Numbered from the stretch's first letter, positions 23,482 to 32,354 are shown. The stretch: DNA of 39,821 nucleotides from Streptomyces mayonensis (GCF_018982965.1 NZ_JACBYP010000079.1:1-39821), one strand, 5' to 3'. Numbers and translations: made by a program. The notes: generated by a model not told the origin, from the sequence alone.

Positions 23482-26400
23482 GTGGGTGGGACGGGAGTCT
23501 CATCATGTGAGCGCAGTGCCGTGCCGCCGCCGAGGACCGCCGGCAGCCCGGCGACACCACCGGTGACCTGGCCGCCCGCGGCGTTGCCGACGCCGACGGC
23601 GGCCCCCGTCGCGTACACCCCCGAGCCACCGCCGGCGAAGGCCGGTTCGGCCGGGCCGTGCGGTACCGGGTAGTGGCCGGTTCCCAGCGCTCTGCGCAGC
23701 CGGTACTCGTCCAGCGGGCCGGAGAACGCCATGCCCTGCCCGTGCGTGCAGCCCATGGCGCGCAGGGCGACGATCTGCTCCGGCAGGTCCACGCCGTCGG
23801 CCACGGACTTCAGCCCGAGGTCGGTGGCGATGCGCAGCAGGCCACTGGTGATCTTGTGCAGCCGCGCCGACTCCACCACCCCCTCGATCAGGCCGCGGTC
23901 GAGCTTGAGGACGTCCACGGGCAGGCGGCGCAGCGCGGTGATCGCCGCGTAGCCGCTGCCGAAGCCGTCCAGGGCGATGCGGACACCGACCCGGCGCAGC
24001 GCGTTCAGCCGGCGGTCCAGTTCGTCGAGGCCGACCCGTGGGTCGATGTCCGACAGCTCGATCACAAGAGAGCCCGGCGGGAGTCCGTGGCGGGTCAGCA
24101 GCGCCTCCACGGAGCCGAGCGGCATGGAGCGGTCCAGCAGGCGGCGGGCGCCCATGCGTATGGCCACGCTGACCGGGAGACCGGCCGCGGCGCGCTCGGC
24201 GGCCTGCTCGACGGCTTCCCGGAGCACCCAGCGGTCCAGCTCGGCGGTTCTGTCGCCGTCCTCGGCGACCCGCAGGAACTCGGCGGGGGTGAACAGCACG
24301 CCCTGCGAGGAACGCCAGCGCGGCTGGGCGCAGACCGACGTGATCCGGCCGTCCGTCAGGGAGACCACCGGCTGGTGCAGCAGGGCGAACTCCCCCTCGT
24401 GCAGCGCGGCCCGGAGCCGTCCGGCCAGCTCCGCCTTGCGGACGACGTCCTGCTGCATCTGTGGTCGGTACAGCTCGACGCGTCCCTTGCCGCCCGCCTT
24501 GGCGCGGTACATCGCGAGGTCGGCGTTGCGGAGCAACTCGCCCGCACCGAGGCCCGGTTCGGCGAAGGCGACGCCGATGGAGGCGTTGACCCGGACGTCG
24601 TTGCCGTCGATGAGGTAGGGCTGGGAGAGGGTCAGCCGGAGACGGTCGGCGAGTTCCCGGATGTGTCCCTCGCGGGCGGCGCGGTCGCGGGCCCCGTCCC
24701 CGACGATCAGCGCCGCGAACTCGTCACCGCCGAGCCTCGCCGCGGTGTCGCCCTTGCGGACGGCCTCGTGGAGTCTGCGGGCGGCCTGGACGAGCAGTTC
24801 GTCGCCGGCCTGGTGACCGATGGTGTCGTTGACGCCCTTGAAGCCGTCGAGGTCGATGAAGAGCACCGCCGTACCGCGCAGGGCGGTGCCGCGGTCCAGG
24901 GCGCGCCGGCCCGCGAGGGCCTGCTGCACGCGCCGGGTGAACAGGGAGCGGTTGGGCAGGTCGGTGAGCGGGTCGTGTTCGGCGTTGTGCTGGAGCTGCG
25001 CCTGCAGACGCACCCTTTCGGTGACGTCCCGGCTGTTGAAGATGAGGCCGCCGTGGTGCCGGTTGACGGTGGACTCGACGTTGAGCCAGCTTTCCCCGGT
25101 CCCGGTCCCGCCCGGGCCGCTCGGTCGGGAGGTGTCCCCGCCGCCGGACCGGAAGCGGCACTCGATGCGGGTGGTCGGTTCCTCGACCGGGTCGGCGGCG
25201 AGGAACCTGCGCACCTCGTGCAGCACGGAGCCGAGGTCGTCCGGGTGGATGAGCCCGGCCAGCTCGCTGCCGACGAGTTCCTCGGCGGGGCGGCCGTAGA
25301 CACCCGCGGCGGCCGGGGAGACGTAGCGGAGGGTGCCGTTGGGTGCGGCGATCATGATGACGTCGCTGGAGCCCTGCACCAGGGAGCGGAAGTGGTTCTC
25401 CTTCTGCGCCAGTTCCTGGGTGAGGACGATGTTGTCGAGCAGCATGATGCCCTGGCGGACGACGAGCGCGAGCACCACCGTGCCGCCGGTCAGGAGTACC
25501 ACGCGGTCGACGCTGCGGCCGTTGAGGACGTTGTAGAGGATGCCCAGGGTGCAGACGGCGGCGGCGAGGTACGGGGTGAGCGCGGCCAGGGACCCGGCGA
25601 TGGGCCGGGCGGCCGGATAGCGCTCGCGTTCGCCGCAGCCCGGACCGGATCCCGGCAGGGACGGGGCGGGAGCGGCGGCGGGTGCCGTCCCGGCCGCGGG
25701 CCGGTGGCCGGCGCCGCGCTGTGCGGGGACGTGTTCGCGCACCACGCGCGTGCGCCCCTCGGAGCACTCCTCGTCCCACGGCTTCAGACCGCGCCGGTGC
25801 GCGGCCCAGGGCGCGTAGGCGAGCAGCAGGGAGCCGGCGAACCAGCCCGCGTCGAGCAACTGGCCGGAGTGGTAGTTGTTGTGCAGCATCGGCGAGGTGA
25901 ACAGGGCGTCGCACACCACCGTCAGGGCAAGCGCCCCGATGGCGGTGTTGACGGCGGACCTCCCGACGGGCGACCGCCTGAAGTGCAGCGCCAGCACCAT
26001 GCTGACCAGGGCGATGTCCAGCAGCGGGTACGCCACCGTCAGCGCGGAGTGCGCCACGCTGGACCCGCCCTCGGCCTTCGCCGCCTGGGCGAGCGCCAGG
26101 CTCCAGGCCAGGGTCAGCAGCGAACCGCCGATCAGCCAGGAGTCCAGGCCCAGGCAGATCCACCCGGCCTTGGTCACCGGACGCTTGGCCAGCACCAGGA
26201 GTCCGACGATGGCGGGCGGCGCGAAGCACAGGAAGAACAGGTCGGCGTAGCTGGGGCTGGGGACGGGGACGCGCAGGACGACCTCGTACCACCCCCAGAC
26301 CAGGTTGCCCAGGGACGCCATGGCCGACGAGACGGCGAACAGCAGCCAGGCCGACCGGAAGCGGACGCGGCGCCCGCGGGCGTAGAGGAAGCAGGAGACG

Positions 26401-26633
26401 GCGGCGGCGGCCGCGGCGGCGCTCAGCCCGAAGTCGCCCATGATCTTGGCGACGTAGTCCGAGCCCCAGCCGAGCGCGGCACCGACGGCGTAGGCCGCGC
26501 AGACCAGGGCCAGCAGGAGCTGGCGGGCGAGAGCCGGTCCGGCCGTGACGACGGCCGGCCGGGGCGGCGGCGGAGCGGGCGAGGGCTGCGTGCGCAGCGC
26601 TCCGTCCAGTGTGGGCGCGGAGGGCGGACTCAT
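23478..26633 (-). CDS. Membrane PAS-GGDEF-EAL protein (probable diguanylate cyclase with degenerate EAL)
   Basis: A 1051-residue cyclic-di-GMP signalling protein. The N-terminus has about ten hydrophobic helices (residues about 30-400, with a Pro/Ala-rich loop), then a PAS domain (FRSLVQGSSDVIMIAAPNG), then a GGDEF domain beginning HDPLTDLPNRSLFTRRV. The RLGGDEFAALIVG signature is at about 633, with an RKGD inhibitory site five residues upstream, so it should make c-di-GMP under product inhibition. The EAL half (about 750-985) is eroded: the EAL triplet reads AQP, the NxS-type Asn is absent, DDFG reads DGFG, and AEGVE reads ADGVD. Phosphodiesterase activity is therefore unlikely; ligand binding is possible. 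I chose ATG 26633 for its GGGAGG site; the frame stays open to 26918. It sits directly upstream of the ilvB leader. Confidence 0.9.
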   Translation of the reverse strand: MSPPSAPTLDGALRTQPSPAPPPPRPAVVTAGPALARQLLLALVCAAYAVGAALGWGSDYVAKIMGDFGLSAAAAAAAVSCFLYARGRRVRFRSAWLLFAVSSAMASLGNLVWGWYEVVLRVPVPSPSYADLFFLCFAPPAIVGLLVLAKRPVTKAGWICLGLDSWLIGGSLLTLAWSLALAQAAKAEGGSSVAHSALTVAYPLLDIALVSMVLALHFRRSPVGRSAVNTAIGALALTVVCDALFTSPMLHNNYHSGQLLDAGWFAGSLLLAYAPWAAHRRGLKPWDEECSEGRTRVVREHVPAQRGAGHRPAAGTAPAAAPAPSLPGSGPGCGERERYPAARPIAGSLAALTPYLAAAVCTLGILYNVLNGRSVDRVVLLTGGTVVLALVVRQGIMLLDNIVLTQELAQKENHFRSLVQGSSDVIMIAAPNGTLRYVSPAAAGVYGRPAEELVGSELAGLIHPDDLGSVLHEVRRFLAADPVEEPTTRIECRFRSGGGDTSRPSGPGGTGTGESWLNVESTVNRHHGGLIFNSRDVTERVRLQAQLQHNAEHDPLTDLPNRSLFTRRVQQALAGRRALDRGTALRGTAVLFIDLDGFKGVNDTIGHQAGDELLVQAARRLHEAVRKGDTAARLGGDEFAALIVGDGARDRAAREGHIRELADRLRLTLSQPYLIDGNDVRVNASIGVAFAEPGLGAGELLRNADLAMYRAKAGGKGRVELYRPQMQQDVVRKAELAGRLRAALHEGEFALLHQPVVSLTDGRITSVCAQPRWRSSQGVLFTPAEFLRVAEDGDRTAELDRWVLREAVEQAAERAAAGLPVSVAIRMGARRLLDRSMPLGSVEALLTRHGLPPGSLVIELSDIDPRVGLDELDRRLNALRRVGVRIALDGFGSGYAAITALRRLPVDVLKLDRGLIEGVVESARLHKITSGLLRIATDLGLKSVADGVDLPEQIVALRAMGCTHGQGMAFSGPLDEYRLRRALGTGHYPVPHGPAEPAFAGGGSGVYATGAAVGVGNAAGGQVTGGVAGLPAVLGGGTALRSHDETPVPPT

Positions 26634-27041
26634 CGGAGCCTCCCGGGCCGTGCCGCTCCGGTGTCCCGCCCGGACCGGTGAGTGGGGGCGCTCTGCCTCC
26701 TGCGGCCCTCCGGCCGGCGCCGGTGCAAGCGGCTGCGGCCGTGCGGGCCGTCGTGGTGGCGGTGGCGGTTCCGTCTGCGCGCGGTCGTGGTCGTGCGCCA
26801 GGGTCGCCGGCGTCGGCTCCGCCGCGTCGGGTCGTTCGTCCATAGGCCGTGCATCGCCCGTCGCCCCCCTCACAGTCCTGAAATGTCCATCCCCGGCGCC
26901 GACCGGTGCGCGGCGCATCCCCTGTCGGACGATACACCAGGATCGTCACTCAGGGACATAGTGCCTCTACGCTCCGTGACGACCAGCGGATATGCGCGTA
27001 CCCACCGCGTCCGGGGAACTGCGGAGGGTACCCGAAACGGA
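26634..27041. other. 408-base interval before the GGDEF-EAL gene
   Basis: No gene of its own is recognised. The GGDEF-EAL frame stays open on the minus strand up to 26918 and would add a Pro/Arg-rich leader (PPPPPRRPARPQP) if an earlier ATG at 26843 or 26918 were used. TATCGT and TATGTC hexamers occur on the minus strand near 26930-26965 without good -35 partners. No hairpin or operator stands out. Confidence 0.5.
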
Positions 27042-27983
27042 TTACGCGCCCGTCGTCAGGATCACGTTGCGCAGCGGCTCCTGGTTCACGAAGCGGTTCA
27101 ACTGGTCCACCAGCAGCCGCTTGGCGCGCGGCAGGAAGGCGGAGGTCGGCCCGCCGACGTGAGGGCTGACGACTATGCCGGGAGCATGCCACAGCGGATG
27201 GTCCCCCGGCAGCGGTTCCGGGTCGGTCACGTCGAGGGCCGCGGTCAGGCGCCCGCTCTCCAGTTCGGTGAGCAACGCCTTCGTGTGGACGACCGGTCCG
27301 CGCGCGACGTTGACGAGCAGGGCGCCGTCCTTCATGCGGGCCAGGAAATCGGCGTCGGCCAGGTGGCGGGTGGCCTCGGTGAGCGGTGTGGACAGGACGA
27401 CCACGTCGGCCTGCGGGAGCAGGGCGGGGAGGTCGGTGAGCGGGTGCACCGGGCCGCGCTCCGTGGTGCGGGCGGAGCGCGCGACGCGCACCACCGGCGC
27501 GACCTCGAACGGCACGAGCCGGTCCTCGATGGCGGCGCCGATCGACCCGTACCCGACGATGAGCACCGTCCGGTCGGCGAGCGCGGGCCGGAAACCGCCG
27601 CGCCACTCGCCCCGGTCCTGCGCCCGCACGAAGTCCGGGATGCCGCGCAGCGAGGCGAGGATCAGGGTCAGGGCCAGCTCCGCGGTGCTGGCCTCGTGCA
27701 CACCGCGCGCGTTGCACAGCCGGACACCGGCGGGCAGGTCCTTCAGGGCGGGCTCGACGTGGTCGATGCCGGCGGAGAGCGTCTGGACGACCTGCACGGA
27801 GCGCATGGCGGGCAGCGGACGCAGCCCGACCGGGCCGGGCTTCATGTAGGGGACGACGTAGAACGCGCAGTCCGCCGGGTCGGCGGGGAAGGTCTCCTCG
27901 CCGTCCCAGTGGCGGTAGGCGGGGCCCTCGGGGAGGCCCTCGATCTCGTCGGGCGGGATGGGCAGCCACACGTCAGCAGTCAT
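27042..27983 (-). CDS. D-2-hydroxyacid dehydrogenase family protein
   Basis: A 313-residue NAD(P)-dependent dehydrogenase of the D-isomer-specific family, acting on an unidentified 2-hydroxy/2-oxo acid. The Rossmann motif is VLIVGYGSIGAAIEDRL (about residues 138-154). Catalytic residues are the Arg in LLVNVARGPVVH (about 225), the Glu in VTDPEPLPGDHPLW (about 255) and the His in IVVSPHVGG (about 274). It lacks the extra ACT domain of SerA. It starts at ATG 27983, divergent from the aldo/keto reductase with 76 bases between. Glyoxylate/hydroxypyruvate-type reductases are the closest general group; the substrate is open. Confidence 0.88.
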   Translation of the reverse strand: MTADVWLPIPPDEIEGLPEGPAYRHWDGEETFPADPADCAFYVVPYMKPGPVGLRPLPAMRSVQVVQTLSAGIDHVEPALKDLPAGVRLCNARGVHEASTAELALTLILASLRGIPDFVRAQDRGEWRGGFRPALADRTVLIVGYGSIGAAIEDRLVPFEVAPVVRVARSARTTERGPVHPLTDLPALLPQADVVVLSTPLTEATRHLADADFLARMKDGALLVNVARGPVVHTKALLTELESGRLTAALDVTDPEPLPGDHPLWHAPGIVVSPHVGGPTSAFLPRAKRLLVDQLNRFVNQEPLRNVILTTGA

Positions 27984-28059
27984 GGTCAGGAGGCTATGTC
28001 AGTCGCGCCCGGGGGCAGAGGTTAGGTTGGGTGACCTGACGAGGGAGGGTCACGACCAG

Positions 28060-29058
28060 GTGGAGCGCAGGACGATCGGCGCGACGGCACTCGCGGTGGG
28101 GGCCGTCGGACTGGGGTGCATGCCGATGAACTGGGCGTACAGCACGTCGCGGCAGCGGGGGGACGAGTCGGTCCGGGCGGTGCACCGCGCCCTCGACCTG
28201 GGCGCCGACCTGCTCGACACGGCGGACATGTACGGCCCGTTCACCAACGAGCTGCTGCTGGGGCGGGTGTTGAAGGAGCGGCGGTCGGAGGCCTTCGTGT
28301 CGACCAAGGTCGGTCTGCTGGTGGGCGAGCAGCACATCGTGGCCAACGGCCGCCCCGGCTACGTGAAACGTGCCTGCGACGCCTCGCTGCGCCGGCTCCA
28401 GACGGACGTCATCGACCTCTACCAGCTGCACCGCGCCGATCCCGAGGTGCCGGTGGAGGAGACCTGGGGCGCGATGGCGGACCTGGTGCGGGCCGGGAAG
28501 GTGCGGGCGCTGGGACTGTGCGCGGTCGGTGCGCGCTCCGCCCGGCGGCCGGGTGCCCGGCTGCACGACGCGACGGTCCGCCAGCTGGAGCGGGTGCAGC
28601 AGGTCTTCCCGGTCGCCGCGGTCGAGGCCGAGCTGTCGGTGTGGTCGCCGGAGGCGCTGCGGACGCTGCTGCCGTGGTGCGCCGCGCGGGGGGTCGGTTT
28701 CCTCGCCGCGATGCCGCTCGGCAACGGCTACCTGACCGGCACGCTGACGCCGGGGCAGGGTTTCGAGCCGGAGGACCTGCGCGCCCGGCACCCCCGTTTC
28801 ACCGCCGAGATGATGGCCGCCAACCAGCCGGTCGTCGCCGGTCTGCGCCGTATAGCGGCCCGGCACGGCGACACGGTCACACCGGCGCAGGTGGCGCTGG
28901 CCTGGGTGCTGGCCCAGGGGCGGCACGTGGTCCCGGTGCCGGGAACGAAGCAGGCGCGCTGGGTTACGGAGAACGCGGGCGCGGCCGGCCTGCGGCTGAC
29001 CGGGCAGGACCTGGCGGAGGCGGGCGCGCTGCCGCCGGCCCAGGGGTCCTGGGAGTGA
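28060..29058 (+). CDS. Aldo/keto reductase
   Basis: A 332-residue NADP-dependent oxidoreductase with a TIM barrel. The family tetrad is visible: Asp and Tyr in LLDTADMYGPFTNE (about residues 48-61), Lys in AFVSTKVGL (about 81) and His in LYQLHRADPEVP (about 126). The C-terminal cofactor loop is VPVPGTKQARWVTENAGAAG. It resembles AKR13-type yeast and actinobacterial reductases of the YakC group; substrate unknown. The GTG at 28060 is chosen because GGGAGGG lies nine bases before it; the frame upstream to 27958 reads as non-coding. It is divergent from the hydroxyacid dehydrogenase and followed after 127 bases by the sugar dehydrogenase lipoprotein. Confidence 0.92.
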   Translation: MERRTIGATALAVGAVGLGCMPMNWAYSTSRQRGDESVRAVHRALDLGADLLDTADMYGPFTNELLLGRVLKERRSEAFVSTKVGLLVGEQHIVANGRPGYVKRACDASLRRLQTDVIDLYQLHRADPEVPVEETWGAMADLVRAGKVRALGLCAVGARSARRPGARLHDATVRQLERVQQVFPVAAVEAELSVWSPEALRTLLPWCAARGVGFLAAMPLGNGYLTGTLTPGQGFEPEDLRARHPRFTAEMMAANQPVVAGLRRIAARHGDTVTPAQVALAWVLAQGRHVVPVPGTKQARWVTENAGAAGLRLTGQDLAEAGALPPAQGSWE

Positions 29059-29185
29059 TCCGTCGCGCCGCCCGGCCGCCGGGGTGGCGGCCCGTGGTGC
29101 GCTCACCGGTTCGGGTTGCGGCGATCGGGAACTTGGAGGGCCCGTGCGGTGTATGACAGGGAGAACCCGCCGCGTCGAAGGGACC

Positions 29186-30352
29186 ATGATCGTGCAACGT
29201 CGAGCCGTACCGGCCGTGTTGGCCGCCGCCCTCCTGCTGACGGCCGGGTGCTCCTCCGACGACGGCGACCCGTCCGGAGCGGACCGGAGCGCCACGCCCA
29301 CGCGTACGGCGGCGCAGTCCTCACCCGCCGGGTCGCCGGCCGAGGAGACACCGCCCGCGAAGGGCTCCGTGGAGGTGGTCCGGACGGTGGCCACGGGGCT
29401 GAAGAGCCCCTGGGGCCTGGCCCCGCTGCCCGGCGGCGGCCTGCTGGTGTCCTCCCGCGACGAGGCCACGGTCACCCGGATCGACGAGAAGACCGGCGAG
29501 AAGACCGAGCTGGGCGAGGTCCCCGGGGTGTCGGCCTCGGGCGAGGGCGGACTGCTCGGCATCGCCCTCTCCCCGGACTACGCCTCGGACCACATGGTCT
29601 ACGCGTACTTCACCTCCGCCTCCGACAACCGCATCGTGCGGATGCGGTACGACGAGAAGAAGCCGGCGGGCGAGCAGCTGGGCGCGCCGGACACGGTCTT
29701 CCGCGGCATCCCCAAGGGCGTGATCCACAACGGTGGCCGCATCGCGTTCGGGCCCGACAAGATGCTCTACGCGGGGACGGGCGAGAGCGGTGACACCGGC
29801 CTCTCGCAGGACAGGAAGTCCCTCGGCGGCAAGATCCTGCGGCTGACGCCGGACGGTGAGCCGGCGCCCGGCAACCCCTTCCCCGACTCCCCCGTCTACT
29901 CGTACGGCCACCGGAACGTGCAGGGGCTCGCCTGGGACGCCAAGCAGCGGCTGTTCGCGTCGGAGTTCGGGCAGGACACCTGGGACGAGCTGAACGCGAT
30001 CGAGCCCGGCGACAACTACGGCTGGCCCGAGGCCGAGGGCAAGGAGGGCGGCTCCGGCTTCCAGGACCCCGTCGCCCAGTGGAGCACCGACGAGGCCTCC
30101 CCCAGTGGCATCGCCTACGCCGCGGGCTCCGTGTGGATGGCGGGGCTGCGCGGTGAGCGGCTGTGGCGGATCCCGCTGAAGGGCACGGAGACCTCCGCCG
30201 ACCCGCAGGCGTTCCTGGACGGCGAGTACGGACGGCTGCGCACGGTGGCACCGGCGGGCGGCGACAAGCTGTGGCTCGTCACCAGCAACACGGACGGCCG
30301 CGGGGACGCCAAGGGGGACGACGACCGGGTTCTGGAGCTGCGGGTGAAGTAG
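29186..30352 (+). CDS. Lipoprotein PQQ-dependent sugar (glucose/sorbosone-type) dehydrogenase
   Basis: A 388-residue exported protein. The N-terminus MIVQRRAVPAVLAAALLLTAGC has a lipobox LTAGC, so it should be acylated and anchored outside the membrane, followed by a Ser/Thr/Pro linker. The rest is a GSDH six-bladed beta-propeller: GLKSPWGLAPLPGGGLLVS, GEGGLLGIALSPDY, VIHNGGRIAFGPDKMLYAGTGE (with the His-Asn that binds substrate and PQQ), YSYGHRNVQGLAWD and EFGQDTWDELNAIEPGDNYGWP. These are the diagnostic motifs of soluble-type PQQ aldose dehydrogenases. Activity depends on PQQ supply, which the window does not address. ATG 29186 is preceded by GAAGGGA. It converges on the RelE-like gene with nine bases between. 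Confidence 0.9.
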   Translation: MIVQRRAVPAVLAAALLLTAGCSSDDGDPSGADRSATPTRTAAQSSPAGSPAEETPPAKGSVEVVRTVATGLKSPWGLAPLPGGGLLVSSRDEATVTRIDEKTGEKTELGEVPGVSASGEGGLLGIALSPDYASDHMVYAYFTSASDNRIVRMRYDEKKPAGEQLGAPDTVFRGIPKGVIHNGGRIAFGPDKMLYAGTGESGDTGLSQDRKSLGGKILRLTPDGEPAPGNPFPDSPVYSYGHRNVQGLAWDAKQRLFASEFGQDTWDELNAIEPGDNYGWPEAEGKEGGSGFQDPVAQWSTDEASPSGIAYAAGSVWMAGLRGERLWRIPLKGTETSADPQAFLDGEYGRLRTVAPAGGDKLWLVTSNTDGRGDAKGDDDRVLELRVK

Positions 30353-30361
30353 GCCGCCCCG

Positions 30362-30622
30362 TCACTCATCCTCTATGAGTGACTGGTCGAGGATCGCCAC
30401 GGACACGAGAATGAGAAAGGCCCGGTGGACCATGTAGTCCACCGTCAGCCCGGGGGCGACGGACACCAGGCGGATGTCCTCGCCGCTGACCGCCCTCGAG
30501 ACCGGCGTGAACGGGTCCTCGGCCAGCTTCAGGAGCCCTCGCTCCAGGAGCTTGCGCCGGTCTTCGGAAAGGGCATCACGCTGCGTGGCGGCGCGCTCCG
30601 TGAACTCGATCTGGTACAACAC
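30362..30622 (-). CDS. RelE/ParE-superfamily toxin-like protein
   Basis: An 86-residue protein with the size and pattern of RelE/ParE-type toxins: MLYQIEFTERAATQRDALS, the middle helix RRKLLERGLLKLAEDPFTP, and the core strands EDIRLVSVAPGLTVDYMVHRAFLILVSVAIL. Members cut mRNA at the ribosome or inhibit gyrase; the residues needed for either activity are not certain here. A GTG start follows GGAGGAACC. No antitoxin of a known family is adjacent; the gene upstream on the same strand (30654-30896) is a DUF6191-like protein 31 bases away. It may be a solitary domain protein and not an active toxin. Confidence 0.65.
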   Translation of the reverse strand: MLYQIEFTERAATQRDALSEDRRKLLERGLLKLAEDPFTPVSRAVSGEDIRLVSVAPGLTVDYMVHRAFLILVSVAILDQSLIEDE

Positions 30623-30653
30623 GGTTCCTCCGTGACTCGGGCACTGAGCGCCA

Positions 30654-30896
30654 TTATCCCCCGGTCGGCGACTCCTCGGTGCCGGGTTGCGGGGCGGCGT
30701 CCGTGTTCTGGATCTGGGGGTTCTGGGGGCTTCCGGGAGCCGGCGCGTGGACGACGACCTTGCCCGAGCCGAGGTCTATCGGGCCCCGGCCGGGGTCGCC
30801 GTCGCCGACGTCCTCGCGGGTCAGCTCGAGGCGGTTCTGCTCGTCCTGGGTGTGCTTGCGGCCGGGGGAGAACAGTTCCTCGAATGCGTTGAACAC
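30654..30896 (-). CDS. Small DUF6191-like protein
   Basis: An 80-residue protein beginning VFNAFEELFSPGRKHTQDEQNRLELTREDVGDGDPGRGPIDL, which I recognise as a common Streptomyces family (DUF6191-type) of unknown function. The C-terminal third is a Pro/Gln/Thr-rich disordered tail. GTG at 30896 is preceded by GGAGG at a good distance; the frame to 30911 adds five residues only. It is followed 31 bases later by the RelE/ParE-like gene on the same strand, so the two are probably co-transcribed. Cytoplasmic; no membrane segment. Confidence 0.65.
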   Translation of the reverse strand: MFNAFEELFSPGRKHTQDEQNRLELTREDVGDGDPGRGPIDLGSGKVVVHAPAPGSPQNPQIQNTDAAPQPGTEESPTGG

Positions 30897-30935
30897 GGGT
30901 GCCTCCGTCACTCGGCGTCCCTTACAGCGTAAACG

Positions 30936-31942
30936 TCACTCGGCCGAACCGGACGTGAGCCGTTCGGCCGGAAACAGCGCCAGCCGGTGGGCCACCGCCG
31001 CCGCCTCGCCGCGGCCGGAGACGCCGAGCTTGGCGAGGACGTGGGAGACGTGCACGCTCGCCGTCCTGGGCGAGATGAAGAGCTCCTCCGCTCTCTGCCG
31101 GGCAGGGCTTCGACGCGGACCAGGAGCAGGTCGCGCAGGGAGTCGGTGAGGCCGGTGCGGCTGCCCTCGTGGGCGGCGACGGCGAGTTCCTCGACGAGGA
31201 AGGCGTTGCCGTCGGAGCGTTCGAAGATCTCGTCGACCTGCAGCGGGTCGGGCTCGTGGGCGAGGATCCCCGCGATCTGGCGGCCCACCTCCTCGCGGGT
31301 GAAGCGGCCCAGTTCGACACGGCGGACGGTGCGCAGCCGGTCGAGTTCGGCGAGCAGGGGGCGCAGGGGGTGGCGGCGGTGGATGTCGTCGGAGCGGTAG
31401 GTGGCCAGGACGACGAGGCGGCCCGTGCGCGGGGTGCGGAAGAGGTAGGTGACCAGGTGGCGGGTGGCGGCGTCGGCCCAGTGCAGGTCCTCGAGGACCA
31501 GGACGACGGTGCGGTCGGCGGCGACGCACTCCAGCAGGCGGGCGGTGAGTTCGAAGAGCCGGACGATGCCCTCCTCGTCCCGGCGGCCGCCGCCGGTGCC
31601 CGGGGCGGTGCTGTCGCCCAGCTCGGGCAGCAGCCGGGCCGGCTCCTCCTCCTGGTCCCTGGCGGCCCGGGCCAGCTCGGCCGGGAGCCGGCGGCGCAGG
31701 GCGCGCAGGGCGGCGGAGAAGGGTGCGAAGGGCAGTCCGTCGCCGCCGATCTCGACGCAGCCGCCCAGCGCGACGACGGCGCCCCCGCGGCCCGCGGCGG
31801 TGGCGAACTCCTCGACGAGCCGCGTCTTGCCGACGCCGGCCTCGCCGCCGAGCAGCAGTGCCTGCGGCTCTCCGCCGGTGGCGGACGCGCGGGCGAGCGC
31901 GTCGTTCAGCGTGTCCAGTTCGCCGGTGCGGCCGACGAACAC
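30936..31942 (-). pseudogene. LuxR-type (LAL) ATPase regulator with internal deletion and frameshift
   Basis: From the probable GTG at 31942 the protein opens VFVGRTGELDTLNDALARA and has a Walker A motif (LLGGEAGVGKTRLVEEF) and a Walker B motif (TVVLVLEDLHWADAATRHL). These are the features of the large LAL transcriptional activators, which are normally about 900-1000 residues. After about 285 residues (DSLRDLLLVRVEALPG) the frame breaks at about 31097-31101. In another frame it continues directly into the C-terminal LuxR helix-turn-helix AEELFISPRTASVHVSHVLAKLGVSG. The central several hundred residues are therefore missing and the two ends are out of frame. The ATPase half could still be translated to a stop at 30908, but the gene is unlikely to function as a regulator. 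The target is unknown. Confidence 0.8.
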
Positions 31943-32069
31943 GGGACTGACCTGGTCTCCACGGATCCGAGCATCGCACGCGGGTACGACAGCGCGGCAG
32001 CGGTTTTGGGCGGTGCCGGAACGAGGGCGGGGAGGGAAGCCGTGCGGCCTCCCTCCCCGGCTTCCCCGT

Positions 32070-32264
32070 TCACGCCGCCCGGGCGAACCGGTGCCGGCGG
32101 TGGCGCGGCGTATGGCTCTCCGTCCCGGAGGCGTCGCGCCGGGTGCGACGGGCGGCACGGCGGGCGGCGCGGCGGGCCTGGACGGCCTCGCGGGCGAGCC
32201 GGGCCTCGGCGCCGCAGCGGATCCGCTCGGCGGAGCGGTAGCGCTGGGTCTCGTACTCGTGCAT
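32070..32264 (-). CDS. Small Arg-rich hypothetical protein
   Basis: A 64-residue protein, MHEYETQRYRSAERIRCGAE followed by alternating Ala/Arg (VQARRAARRAARRTRRD) and a His/Arg tail. GAGGGA precedes the ATG at a suitable distance, supporting translation. I do not recognise a family with confidence. It lies upstream of the broken regulator on the same strand, 127 bases away. The base composition of low-complexity Arg/Ala runs makes the call uncertain. Confidence 0.45.
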   Translation of the reverse strand: MHEYETQRYRSAERIRCGAEARLAREAVQARRAARRAARRTRRDASGTESHTPRHRRHRFARAA

Positions 32265-32293
32265 GGCGTGTCCCTCGTCTCCTGGTGGGTGCC

Positions 32294-32354
32294 GGGCCCG
32301 GCGTCGGTTGCCGCACCGGTCCGGGCTCGGGCCCGGCGTCGGTCGCCGCACCGG
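32294..32354. repeat. Two 26-bp direct repeats with 35-bp period
   Basis: GGGCCCGGCGTCGG plus (T/C)(T/C)GCCGCACCGG occurs at 32294-32319 and 32329-32354 with one mismatch. They sit just upstream of the small Arg-rich gene; a weaker third copy may follow. Confidence 0.7.

Noticed and set aside
20856..23510. 884-codon open frame on the plus strand across ilvN and ilvB
   Set aside because: It is antisense to two clear enzymes and reads as Asp/Gly/Val/Arg-rich shadow without any recognisable domain; such frames are normal in very high-GC DNA.
23658..26681. 1007-codon open frame on the plus strand over the GGDEF-EAL gene
   Set aside because: Same shadow effect; the opposite strand has PAS and GGDEF motifs and a strong ribosome site.
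30908..32158. 416-codon frame taken as an intact AAA regulator
   Set aside because: The helix-turn-helix belongs to another frame, and the C-terminal residues in this frame are shadow; better described as a deletion pseudogene.
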